Of a DNA stretch of 64,000 nt, positions 16,204-24,925 are shown one piece after another (the first letter of the stretch is position 1; each line of letters starts with the position of its first letter). The notes under the pieces were generated by a model. It was not told the DNA's origin and did not search any database. It worked only from the letters and a program-made list of their open reading frames with translations. The stretch is from Aureispira sp. CCB-QB1 (GTDB taxonomy: Bacteria; Bacteroidota; Bacteroidia; Chitinophagales; Saprospiraceae). The stretch lies in assembly GCF_000724545.1 (NCBI RefSeq), contig NZ_JHBV01000007.1, positions 124,001-188,000 on the forward strand, in the 5' to 3' direction. The translations under genes and the position numbers were made by a program.

Positions 16204-17670
16204 ATGGCTGGACAGATCCCAAACAATCCCATTTTAGATGATCAAGTTTCTCCTGGAGGAAATTCTAAGAACTATAAAAGTGCCTTTGCATTATTAACTT
16301 CTTTATTTTTTATGTGGGGATTTATCACCGTAGTGAACGATCCTTTGATTTCAGCTTTCAAAAAGATATTTGATTTACAAGCGTTTCATGCGGGCTTGGT
16401 GCAATCTGCTTTTTTTATTGCTTTTTTTGTTATTTCTCTGATCTACTTTTTAATCTCTACATCGAGAGGAGAAGACCCTATCAATCGATTGGGATATAAA
16501 AAAGGCATGTCTTTTAGCTTAGGAGTTTGTAGTTTGGGGTGCTTTTCTTTTTATCCGTCTGCTTTGGCGGAGTCGTATCCGATGTTTTTAGCTTCTTTAT
16601 TTATACTAGCTTCAGGAATTACCTTGCTACAAATTTGCGCTAACCCTTATGCTGCTATCATGGGGAGCAAAGAAACGGCTTCTAGCCGCTTAAATTTAGC
16701 GCAAGGATTTAATTCTTTGGGAACGACAATTGCACCTTTAGCGGCTTCATTGCTGATTTTTAAGGTATTTACAAATGGAACGGAGCCAACGTTAGATGCC
16801 ATTTCTTTTACCTATTTGATTACAGGTTCTTTGTTTTTGGTCTTGGCATTGGTTGTTTGGGTAGCAGATATGCCTGCTTATACCAATGCCGAAAAGGTAA
16901 AAGGAGGCTTAGCGGTATTGCAGTTTCCTCAATTGAAATGGGGAATTGGAGCCATCTTTTTTTATGTTGGTGGCGAAGTAGCCATAGGAAGTTGGCTAAT
17001 GCCGTTTATGGAGAATGTATTTGGCTTTGAGCCGACCAAAGCAGGGGCTTATCTGGCGTTCTACTGGGGTGGGGCAATGATTGGTCGTCTGTTAGGAGCG
17101 GTGTCCTTAAATACAGATATTGAAGACAATAAAAAATATCCCATGATGGCAGCAATTTCGGTTGTTGTGTTTGGTGTCATTTATTTAATAACGGGCTTAG
17201 ATCTAGATGCAAATGGTGCGATAGCCTTTGTTGGCTTAGAGTTTAGCGAAGTTGTTTTTTACCTTTTGTTTTTAGTACTTAACTACATAGCATTTATATT
17301 GGGCAAATCAAATGCTGCCCGTTCTTTGAGTATTTTTTGTGTGGTGGTTATTGCTCTATTGTTGATAGGGGTATTTAGTGGAGAAAGTAGGTTGGCATTA
17401 TGGGCTTTGTTGAGTATTGGTTTGTTCAACTCTATCATGTGGTCAAACATTTTTACATTGGCTATTAAAGATTTGGGAATCTATACCAGTCAAGGTTCTT
17501 CCTTGTTGGTGATGGCTATTGTTGGTGGCGCATTTATTCCGCCGTTGCAAGGTTTGGTGAGTGATGTATGGGGACCTCAACTTTCTTTTTTAACGCCCAT
17601 TATTTGTTATGCCTATATCTTGTTTTATGGATTGGTAGGGCACCGAACCAAAGAGGAAATTCCTAATTAA
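16204..17670 (+). CDS. FucP/GluP-family sugar:proton symporter (MFS)
   Basis: 488 residues from the ATG at 16204; the frame is open from 16027 but the upstream part is not membrane-like. The N-terminal half has the FucP hallmarks LLTSLFFMWGFITVVNDPLI, LVQSAFFIAFFVIS and the long motif around ITLLQICANPYAAIMG and SRLNLAQGFNSLGTTIAPL. The C-terminal half has GGEVAIGSWLMPFM and AFYWGGAMIGRLLGA. FucP-type carriers import fucose, glucose or galactose with protons across the inner membrane. The extra 60 residues over FucP form additional hydrophobic helices around 355-400. A terminator follows at 17726-17760. Confidence 0.9.
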   Translation: MAGQIPNNPILDDQVSPGGNSKNYKSAFALLTSLFFMWGFITVVNDPLISAFKKIFDLQAFHAGLVQSAFFIAFFVISLIYFLISTSRGEDPINRLGYKKGMSFSLGVCSLGCFSFYPSALAESYPMFLASLFILASGITLLQICANPYAAIMGSKETASSRLNLAQGFNSLGTTIAPLAASLLIFKVFTNGTEPTLDAISFTYLITGSLFLVLALVVWVADMPAYTNAEKVKGGLAVLQFPQLKWGIGAIFFYVGGEVAIGSWLMPFMENVFGFEPTKAGAYLAFYWGGAMIGRLLGAVSLNTDIEDNKKYPMMAAISVVVFGVIYLITGLDLDANGAIAFVGLEFSEVVFYLLFLVLNYIAFILGKSNAARSLSIFCVVVIALLLIGVFSGESRLALWALLSIGLFNSIMWSNIFTLAIKDLGIYTSQGSSLLVMAIVGGAFIPPLQGLVSDVWGPQLSFLTPIICYAYILFYGLVGHRTKEEIPN

Positions 17671-17725
17671 ACTAATTTAAATAGTATTGTATTATTCGAT
17701 ATCTAAGATTAGATAAATAATAGAT

Positions 17726-17760
17726 AAAAATCCATCGAACAGATGGATTTTTTTTATTTT
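17726..17760 (+). terminator. Intrinsic terminator after the sugar transporter gene
   Basis: AAAATCCATC (17727-17736) pairs with GATGGATTTT (from 17742), followed by a T-run that itself runs into a TATTTTTG promoter-like octamer (17755-17762). Confidence 0.8.
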
Positions 17761-17762
17761 TG
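17755..17762 (+). promoter_or_regulatory. Candidate -7 element for mutS (TATTTTTG)
   Basis: Fits TAnnTTTG and lies 38 bases before the mutS start. No TTG is found at the usual -33 distance, and it overlaps the T-run of the preceding terminator, so support is moderate. Confidence 0.35.
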
Positions 17763-17799
17763 CTACTTGTAATTAACCGACCATAAAAACACCTAAATT

Positions 17800-20430
17800 T
17801 TGGCAAAAAAGAAAACCACAACAAAAGCAAGAAAACAAACGCCTTTAATGGCTCAATACGAAGAATTAAAAGCTAAATACTCCGATGCTATTTTATTGTT
17901 TAGAGTAGGAGATTTTTACGAAACGTTTTCGACAGATGCTATTACTGCCTCTAATGTATTGGGAATTGTATTGACAGCTAGAAATAATGGTTCTTCAAAA
18001 GTAGAATTGGCAGGATTTCCTTACCATTCTTTGGATACATATTTGCCCAAATTGGTACAGGCAGGGTATCGAGTAGCGGTTTGTGACCAGCTAGAAAAGC
18101 CAAGCAAGTTAAAAAAATTGGTCAAGCGTGGTGTGACGGAAGTAGTGACGCCTGGTGTGACGGTGAACGATAAAATTCTCGACCACAAGAGTAATAATTA
18201 TTTGGCAGCAATACATTTTGGCAAAAAAGGGCATACTGGCTTGGCATTGTTGGATATTTCTACAGGAGAATTTTTGGTCAGTGAGGGAACGTGTAGTTAC
18301 ATAGATAAATTGCTACAGAGTTTTCAACCTTCTGAAATTATCTTTGCGAAAGCTCGCCAAAAAGATATCCTCAAACATTTTGGAGATAGTTTTTACCAAT
18401 ATGGAGTAGACGATTGGGTGTTTACTAGTGACTATGGTCAAGAGAAATTATTACAACAGTTTGAGGTGAATTCTATGAAAGGATTTGGCATAGAAGCCTT
18501 GGAACTGGCACAAGTTGCGGCAGGTTCTATCTTGCATTATGTAGCAACTACAGAAAATACCAACCTAAAGCACATTACCAATATTGCTAGAATTCAACCC
18601 GATCGTTATGTTTGGCTGGATAAGTTTACCGTGCGAAATCTAGAGTTGGTACATTCTCCCCACGCCTCGGGGGTGCCTTTGGTCAATATTTTGGATCAAA
18701 CTGTGTCGCCAATGGGAACTCGGTTGTTAAAACGTTGGATGATATTGCCTCTAAAGGACAAAAATGCCGTTACAGCACGACATCAAGTAGTGCGTCATTT
18801 TATTGATAATGGCGATATTGCTACCTTGGTGGATACACAAATACGCCAAATAGGGGATTTAGAGCGATTGATCTCGAAGGTGCCACTTGGCAAAATTGTT
18901 CCTAGAGAAATGAAGCAATTGGAATGTGCCTTAATTGCCTTAGAACCAATTAAAGAAGCTCTGTTGGCTTCTGAAAACAAACAACTTCAGTCAATAGGGG
19001 AGCGCATACAATTGTGTGCCGTGATTCGAGATCGTATTGGAAAGGAATTGGTGGATGAACCACCTGTAAAACTAGACAAAGGAGGCGTTATTGCAGATGG
19101 CGTATCTGATGAGTTGGATGAGCTACGAGATATTATCAAAAATAGCAAACAACATCTGTTAAACATTCAACAAACAGAAGCAGCGGAAACGGGAATTGAC
19201 AATCTGAAAATAGGTTTTAATAATGTTTTTGGTTATTACCTAGAAGTAACAAATAAGTATAAAAATAAAGGGTTGGTACCAGAGCATTGGGTACGAAAAC
19301 AGACCTTGACAAATGCAGAACGTTATATTACAGACGACTTAAAAAAATTAGAGGTTAAGATTTTAGGAGCAGAGGAGAAAATTTTGAGTTTAGAGAATCG
19401 TTTGTTCCAAGATTTGGTTTTTGCCTTGACAGAATACATCCACCCAATTCAAATGAATGCGGCTTTGATTGCACAGTTGGATTGCCTCGCTTCTTTTGCG
19501 AAAGTTGCTATTCTTAATAACTATTGTCGTCCACAAATGAGTGATAGTTTGGTCATTGATGTCAAAGAAGGACGGCATCCAGTGATTGAAAAACAATTAA
19601 AATTGGGAGAGGAGTATGTACCCAATGATATTTATTTGGACAATGAAGGACAGCAGATTATTATGATAACGGGACCCAATATGTCGGGTAAATCTGCGTT
19701 GCTGCGCCAAACCGCACTGATTTGTTTGATGGCTCAAATGGGATCGTTTGTCCCTGCTAGAGAAGCTAAGTTAGGGATGATTGATAAAGTATTTACTAGG
19801 GTAGGGGCTTCCGATAATATCTCTTCTGGTGAGTCTACATTTATGGTAGAGATGAACGAAACAGCCTCCATTTTAAACAATATTTCGGAGCGTAGTTTGA
19901 TTTTGCTAGACGAAATTGGGCGAGGAACAAGTACCTATGATGGTATTTCGATTGCTTGGTCCATTGCAGAGTTTTTGCATAATAATAACATTGCAACACC
20001 CAAAACCTTGTTTGCTACTCACTATCACGAGTTGAACGAGTTGGCAGGGCGTTTCCCTCGCATCAAAAACTTCAATGTGGCGACCAAAGAACTAAACAAC
20101 AAGGTTATTTTCTTAAGAAAGTTGCAGGAAGGAGGCTCTAAGCACAGTTTTGGAATTCATGTTGCTAAAATGGCGGGGATGCCTCGATATGTGGTGGAAC
20201 GAGCCAACGAAATTTTAGGACAATTAGAACAAAAAAGTATTGATGCAGGCGATTTGGACGAAAAAATCAAAAAAATTAATGCACCAGCTATGCAGTTGAG
20301 TTTCTTTGATGCTGCACCCGATCCTGTTTTGGCAGAACTGAAGGAGCAATTGGAAGAAGTTGATTTGAACCGCTTGACTCCGATTGAATGTATGTTGAAG
20401 TTGGATGAGTTGAAGAAACTGTTGGATTAA
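17800..20430 (+). CDS. mutS: DNA mismatch repair protein MutS
   Basis: 876 residues. MutS dimers recognise base mismatches and small loops and recruit MutL. The mismatch-wedge motif F39-Y-E41 (within GDFYETF) marks a true MutS1. Walker A GPNMSGKS is near residue 625, Walker B LILLDEIGRGTSTYDG near 705, and ATHYHEL follows. The start is a TTG at 17800: a stop lies two codons upstream, and the first ATG (residue 17) would remove the conserved QTPLMAQY segment. It is a single gene; its 3' end faces the FG-GAP protease gene across a hairpin at 20459-20488. Confidence 0.97.
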   Translation: MAKKKTTTKARKQTPLMAQYEELKAKYSDAILLFRVGDFYETFSTDAITASNVLGIVLTARNNGSSKVELAGFPYHSLDTYLPKLVQAGYRVAVCDQLEKPSKLKKLVKRGVTEVVTPGVTVNDKILDHKSNNYLAAIHFGKKGHTGLALLDISTGEFLVSEGTCSYIDKLLQSFQPSEIIFAKARQKDILKHFGDSFYQYGVDDWVFTSDYGQEKLLQQFEVNSMKGFGIEALELAQVAAGSILHYVATTENTNLKHITNIARIQPDRYVWLDKFTVRNLELVHSPHASGVPLVNILDQTVSPMGTRLLKRWMILPLKDKNAVTARHQVVRHFIDNGDIATLVDTQIRQIGDLERLISKVPLGKIVPREMKQLECALIALEPIKEALLASENKQLQSIGERIQLCAVIRDRIGKELVDEPPVKLDKGGVIADGVSDELDELRDIIKNSKQHLLNIQQTEAAETGIDNLKIGFNNVFGYYLEVTNKYKNKGLVPEHWVRKQTLTNAERYITDDLKKLEVKILGAEEKILSLENRLFQDLVFALTEYIHPIQMNAALIAQLDCLASFAKVAILNNYCRPQMSDSLVIDVKEGRHPVIEKQLKLGEEYVPNDIYLDNEGQQIIMITGPNMSGKSALLRQTALICLMAQMGSFVPAREAKLGMIDKVFTRVGASDNISSGESTFMVEMNETASILNNISERSLILLDEIGRGTSTYDGISIAWSIAEFLHNNNIATPKTLFATHYHELNELAGRFPRIKNFNVATKELNNKVIFLRKLQEGGSKHSFGIHVAKMAGMPRYVVERANEILGQLEQKSIDAGDLDEKIKKINAPAMQLSFFDAAPDPVLAELKEQLEEVDLNRLTPIECMLKLDELKKLLD

Positions 20431-20458
20431 GGGAATTGTGCTTGAAAACGAACTAATA

Positions 20459-20488
20459 ATAGCCACCTAGATTGCTCTAGGCGGCTAT
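20459..20488. terminator. Hairpin between convergent genes
   Basis: ATAGCCaCCTAG (20459-20470) pairs with CTAGGcGGCTAT (20477-20488), one mismatch. It sits between the ends of mutS and the FG-GAP/protease gene. No long T-run, so it may be a weak bidirectional terminator. Confidence 0.55.
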
Positions 20489-20511
20489 AGCAAAACTCAG
20501 GATGGATGAGC

Positions 20512-22608
20512 TTACTTAGCTTTTTTAGAACGACTTTTGGAAATGCGTTTCTTGGATTGTTGAGCAAATTGTGCCGTTCGGAGTTTTGGTTTGGTAATGC
20601 TTACTTTGATAACCCGCTCATCCGATCGTATTTTTTGAATTTCGAACCGTACATTTCCAGATGGTTCGCGCCATGAGTTTTTGGCGTGTAAGGTTTTGGG
20701 AAGTGCTATTTCACCTAAAATAGCCGCTGTATTGCCAACAATTCGCCTAATCACCAATACAGGACCATCCAAACCTTTGTTCCAATCATTGGGTCGCATA
20801 TATTCTAGGTGATAATACCAAGAACCAGAGCTGTTGATTGGTATTTTTGCCCCCAAATGTGCATTGATTCTTCGGTCATTAATAGGAGCCATAAAGAAAG
20901 AAGTACCATTGGTGTTGACCCAAGATTTGCTTGCTGTATAAATGCGTCTTTTGTAGAATAAATTTTTGATGTCCAGTTGAGGGAAACTCATGGCAGGACC
21001 AAAAGGTTTGTTCCATTTAGGATGGCTGAATGTTTTGATAGCCATCGCACTCATAATACAGTTTCTATCGCCGTAATGTGTTTTGAGATCTTTGGCTAGA
21101 TCGTGGTCGAAACCCATTCCATGCCCCATTTCGTGTGCTAAGAAAGAGCCGTTGTGCCCATGCGGTGGCGCAGAAACTCGCCCTTGACCATCGGCACTAC
21201 CATCCAACCAATACTTGCCCCATACAGGGTCTCGCCAATTAATACCAGAAGGCGCATCAGGATGAGAAAAATCATGTGTAAACACAGCAAGTTGTTTGTG
21301 GAACCCGTTAACAGGGTCAATGCCTACTTTTCGACAAGCAGCAATTGCTGCATCAATTAGTTTGCCTCTTTTTAGGTCGGTATCCATTGGTTTAAAATCG
21401 ACTTCTACCCAACCAAAGACCTTCGAGCCACTCACATCAATTGTTCCTAACGAAACCTCATCCCAGTATTCAATCAAGCCTCCAGTTCCTGGGGTATAAA
21501 TCTCTCTAAAAAATTGCTCTACCGCAGGCACTTCAGGCATACCCTTAAATCGGCAAAGAATAATCGCCCAAGGACGTTTTTTGACACTAGGTCTTGACTC
21601 AAAAATGAGATTAGAGGTGTAAGCCCACCAATAAGTTAATTGCGAGGCATTTTTATTAAATCGAGCATCGGTGCGAATGAACTCTTTGTTCTTGGAGTTA
21701 AAGAATAAAATGTCATCCCTGTTAGTACCACCTCGTTCATATCTAAAACTCTTATTTCTGACTTTTGATGCTATAATAGCTCCTTTCTTGGCACGAATAG
21801 GAAGTTGTCCTTTTTGTACGTGTTCTACCATACGCAAATTTCCATTATTGTATTCTAATGCCAACAATTTGTAGGCTCCCGTGCTGTATTTTCGAATCAG
21901 TAAACCATCTTTTGATTTACCATCTAGATTGGCAACAATAACATCGTCGTTTTTGGAGAACAATTTGGTTTTGGAGGTAAATGCCCACCAAAATGTCTTA
22001 ACTCCTTGACTATTGGTAGCTGTGTCAAATCGCTTAACTTGCCCATTTGTTTTATCAATTACGAGCAAATCATCCCGATTGCGAGCCTGTCCAAAATTTC
22101 CAGTTAGTAAGAGTTTGTTTTTAAGATTATGACTACTTAAATTACCTAAGGAGTAACCTGTCATTCTTTTTAGAACGCCGTTGACTTCTTTTTTGTAAAG
22201 CTTAATCGTTCCTCGACTACGATTATAAACCATAATCTCATCTGCTCCATCACCATCAAAGTCACCAACGAGATAATGTTCGCTATTTTTGATAAAATTA
22301 GGTTGTGTAAACCACCACCACATTTCCGTTAAGTCGTTGCTAATGGCATAACCACGAATGCTGCCATCTTCGAGAATAGCAAAAATTTGATCTTTGCCTT
22401 TTTCTCTTCCGTTGACAACAAAATCGCCAATAATGAGGCGTTTGACGGGAGAAGGAAAGCTGTGTGTAAGCAATGGTTTGTGTTCGTGTTCACATTTAAA
22501 AATATGAATGTGTCGACCATCGACCTCAATGAGTTCATTTAGGGAATCTCCATCTATATCGCCTAGATATAATTTTGAAGAAAGCAAAATTTGAGAATTG
22601 GTTTTCAT
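20512..22608 (-). CDS. FG-GAP repeat protein with metzincin-type zinc protease domain
   Basis: About 698 residues from the ATG complementary to 22606-22608; an alternative ATG at 22638 adds ten residues. The N-terminal half has FG-GAP/VCBS-like beta-propeller repeats with calcium-loop motifs (GDIDGDSLNELIE, GDFDGDGADEIMVY, NLDGKSKDGLLIR). A protease domain follows, with HEMGHGMGFDHD near residue 490 (three zinc ligands and catalytic Glu) and a CIMSAM Met-turn. The C-terminus is a basic tail (KKRISKSRSKKAK). No signal peptide or T9SS sorting domain is visible, which is unusual for an FG-GAP protease. It may be an M6/M43-like enzyme. Confidence 0.8.
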   Translation of the reverse strand: MKTNSQILLSSKLYLGDIDGDSLNELIEVDGRHIHIFKCEHEHKPLLTHSFPSPVKRLIIGDFVVNGREKGKDQIFAILEDGSIRGYAISNDLTEMWWWFTQPNFIKNSEHYLVGDFDGDGADEIMVYNRSRGTIKLYKKEVNGVLKRMTGYSLGNLSSHNLKNKLLLTGNFGQARNRDDLLVIDKTNGQVKRFDTATNSQGVKTFWWAFTSKTKLFSKNDDVIVANLDGKSKDGLLIRKYSTGAYKLLALEYNNGNLRMVEHVQKGQLPIRAKKGAIIASKVRNKSFRYERGGTNRDDILFFNSKNKEFIRTDARFNKNASQLTYWWAYTSNLIFESRPSVKKRPWAIILCRFKGMPEVPAVEQFFREIYTPGTGGLIEYWDEVSLGTIDVSGSKVFGWVEVDFKPMDTDLKRGKLIDAAIAACRKVGIDPVNGFHKQLAVFTHDFSHPDAPSGINWRDPVWGKYWLDGSADGQGRVSAPPHGHNGSFLAHEMGHGMGFDHDLAKDLKTHYGDRNCIMSAMAIKTFSHPKWNKPFGPAMSFPQLDIKNLFYKRRIYTASKSWVNTNGTSFFMAPINDRRINAHLGAKIPINSSGSWYYHLEYMRPNDWNKGLDGPVLVIRRIVGNTAAILGEIALPKTLHAKNSWREPSGNVRFEIQKIRSDERVIKVSITKPKLRTAQFAQQSKKRISKSRSKKAK

Positions 22609-22818
22609 CTTTGTTTGTTTGGATTTTAAAAATGTCAAAACATTGACAGAATAATATATTAATCTTGGGATTTTTTGATGTAAAATTAGATGAAATAGAC
22701 TCCGTTAGCTATCCGTAAAAAGACAGAATATAGCTATCCGTAAAATTACGTAGATGAGATGGAATGATGATTTGATGGAATAAAGGAATATTCTAGTGGA
22801 GGGATTTTGAGCATTCAT

Positions 22819-23199
22819 TTAATGGGTAATAATTCCTTTGTTGTAATTCTCTAGTTGTTGGCGCCAACGATTAAATTTAGTGCTTTCGTCTTCTTCCCAA
22901 CGCCCTTGTTGGTAGCGAAAAGCCATCCAGAAGGACTTCTTATTGCCCCTAATTCTTAGAAAATCGTCTTCTTGTGGTTGATAATCAAAATCAAAGCAAT
23001 TCCGTTGGTTTAATTGCTGGACAACTTCTGATTTTAGTGCTTGTTCACTTTGATTCATTTTATAAATAAATGGTTTGCCTCTTAAGGAGCTAGCTTGTTT
23101 AACAGCGTTTTTACGTTCTAGAATCCAACCAATTTCATCGGGAGTTAATTGGTCACTATCACAAGAACAGAGTTTGAAACCTTGGTTTAAGTTACACAT
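22819..23199 (-). CDS. Hypothetical protein with Cys-rich N-terminus
   Basis: 126 residues, soluble, no signal peptide. The start MCNLNQGFKLCSC places three cysteines within 13 residues, followed by a helical stretch LTPDEIGWILERKNAV and a Trp/Arg-rich end (WMAFRYQQGRWEEDEST). I recognise no family. It is alone, between the protease gene and a long non-coding stretch. A direct repeat TAGCTATCCGTAAAA (22706-22720 and 22731-22745) lies downstream, between it and the protease gene. Confidence 0.6.
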   Translation of the reverse strand: MCNLNQGFKLCSCDSDQLTPDEIGWILERKNAVKQASSLRGKPFIYKMNQSEQALKSEVVQQLNQRNCFDFDYQPQEDDFLRIRGNKKSFWMAFRYQQGRWEEDESTKFNRWRQQLENYNKGIITH

Positions 23200-23613
23200 G
23201 ATTTAACGTTTTAAAGTGGTAATGAAATACATAAAAAGCGCATTTAAAGAGTGTAGATGCTTAAACAAAATACGCAAAAGGTAGAAGATATAGTTATAAT
23301 TTGCCGATGAATGCTGGGGACGAATGCGAATGCAAGGGCATAAGGATAGCATATTTAATAGCCGAAGTTGATTTGAATAGCTTCTGTTTGCTTATTTAAA
23401 TATCTATCAAAGTAGTTTAAAGAAAAGCCTAGAAAAAACTAATTTTTAAAACAATCTATATACATTTTTAGTTGAATTAACAGGAAATTATTATCTTATT
23501 GAATCTTCCAAAGGGTTCGGGACACACCTTAAGACTTACCCCATTTTTAACATTAAAATCTGATCACTTATTGAGATAAGTGGATGGGTAATTTCAAATT
23601 AATATTAATTTTT
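23200..23613. other. Intergenic region between divergent genes
   Basis: About 410 AT-rich bases containing the promoters of two divergent genes. I saw no repeat-family copy, hairpin terminator or supported small gene. A short in-frame extension (23584-23613) of the DUF547 gene is not needed, as the signal peptide begins at 23614. Confidence 0.5.
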
Positions 23614-24726
23614 ATGAAACAAGTATGGCTTAGTTTGTTTTTGGTAACCATGTTTACAATAGCGTGCTCGGGGTCAGAAACAACAGAAAATAATACAAAA
23701 CAACGTGAACTTACAAGCACACCCGATCCAACAGAGGATGTTGCGGTAGCAATTACAACTAGTGCTACAGAGCATCCAGAAGGAGAAATCATAGGCAATG
23801 AAGCAGCAACGAATGCTGCAACGGCTTCTCCTACTCCCGAAAATGTTTCCAGTACACAAACCGATATTGTTTATCCTACACCAGCAACGAATAAAAGCAA
23901 TGTGGTGGCTAAAAATGAGCCGATAAAGCCAGAGCCAGAACCTGTACAAGTAGAAGAGACAACCACTACAACAACAACGACTACGACTTCCTCTAAGCCA
24001 ACTACAAATACTACAACAACAACTTCTAAACCGACATCAACAACTAGTGTTGCTCCAAAGCCTGCTAAACCAGCTTTGAGCCACGATGCATTTGATGCTT
24101 TGCTGCGCAAGTATGTCAATAGTAGTGGAAATGTAAATTATGGAGGTTTTCAAAAAGATAAAGCAAAGCTGGCTAGTTATTTAGAGTTGTTAAAAAACAA
24201 TCCTCCTCAAAGCAGTTGGTCTAAAAATAAAGAAATGGCATATTGGATTAATATGTATAATGCAATCACCATTCACTCAATTGTAGAAAGTTATCCTGTT
24301 AGCAGTATCATGAAATTGGAAGGGGGAAAAATTTGGGATAAGAAAAAAATTGTCATTAACGGCGAAAATCTTACCTTAAATAACATTGAAAAGGATAAAT
24401 TGCTGAAACGATTTAAGGAACCTAGGGTGCATTTTGCCGTCAATTGTGCTGCTGCATCTTGCCCGCCCTTATTAAATAAGGCATGGACAGAAGACAATAT
24501 TCAACGGTACTATGACAAGCAAGCAAAAGCGTTTATCAATAACCCAAGCTACAATACAGTTAGTGCCAAAAAAATTGAAGCCTCTCAAATTTTTAATTGG
24601 TATGCTGGTGATTTTGGTGGCAGCGATAAAGTTGTTCCTTATTTTCAAAAATATTCAGAAACGACCATTAAGGATAATGCTAAAGTTTCGTACAAAGAAT
24701 ACGATTGGAACTTGAATAAGCAATAG
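23614..24726 (+). CDS. DUF547 lipoprotein with Thr-rich linker
   Basis: 370 residues from the ATG at 23614. A lipoprotein signal peptide ends in the lipobox MFTIAC. Residues of about 20-150 are low complexity, with long runs of Thr and Ser/Lys/Pro that look like a flexible, possibly glycosylated, stalk. The C-terminal 230 residues are DUF547: FDALLRKYVNSSGNVNYGGF, MAYWINMYNAITIHSIV and the conserved cysteine motif VNCAAASCPPLL. DUF547 has a papain/transglutaminase-like fold and unproven activity. The protein is likely tethered to a membrane. Terminator at 24743-24785. Confidence 0.87.
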   Translation: MKQVWLSLFLVTMFTIACSGSETTENNTKQRELTSTPDPTEDVAVAITTSATEHPEGEIIGNEAATNAATASPTPENVSSTQTDIVYPTPATNKSNVVAKNEPIKPEPEPVQVEETTTTTTTTTTSSKPTTNTTTTTSKPTSTTSVAPKPAKPALSHDAFDALLRKYVNSSGNVNYGGFQKDKAKLASYLELLKNNPPQSSWSKNKEMAYWINMYNAITIHSIVESYPVSSIMKLEGGKIWDKKKIVINGENLTLNNIEKDKLLKRFKEPRVHFAVNCAAASCPPLLNKAWTEDNIQRYYDKQAKAFINNPSYNTVSAKKIEASQIFNWYAGDFGGSDKVVPYFQKYSETTIKDNAKVSYKEYDWNLNKQ

Positions 24727-24742
24727 ACAACCAACTTATCCT

Positions 24743-24785
24743 AAAAAAAAGCTCTTGGAGATAATGACTCTAAGAGCTTTTTTAT
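24743..24785 (+). terminator. Intrinsic terminator of the DUF547 gene
   Basis: AAAAGCTCTTgGAG pairs with CTCTAAGAGCTTTT with a G-T wobble, followed by a T-run. Confidence 0.8.
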
Positions 24786-24925
24786 TTAATTAACGTTTTA
24801 TCCCAACGTGTTTTTGTCTTATTTTCGTTAGTAATAATAGTGTTTGCTATGAAGTATGAATGAAGATTATGCAATGAGAAATGTTAGGTGGAGCAGAATA
24901 AATATTAACAAAAGTATTGTAGACA

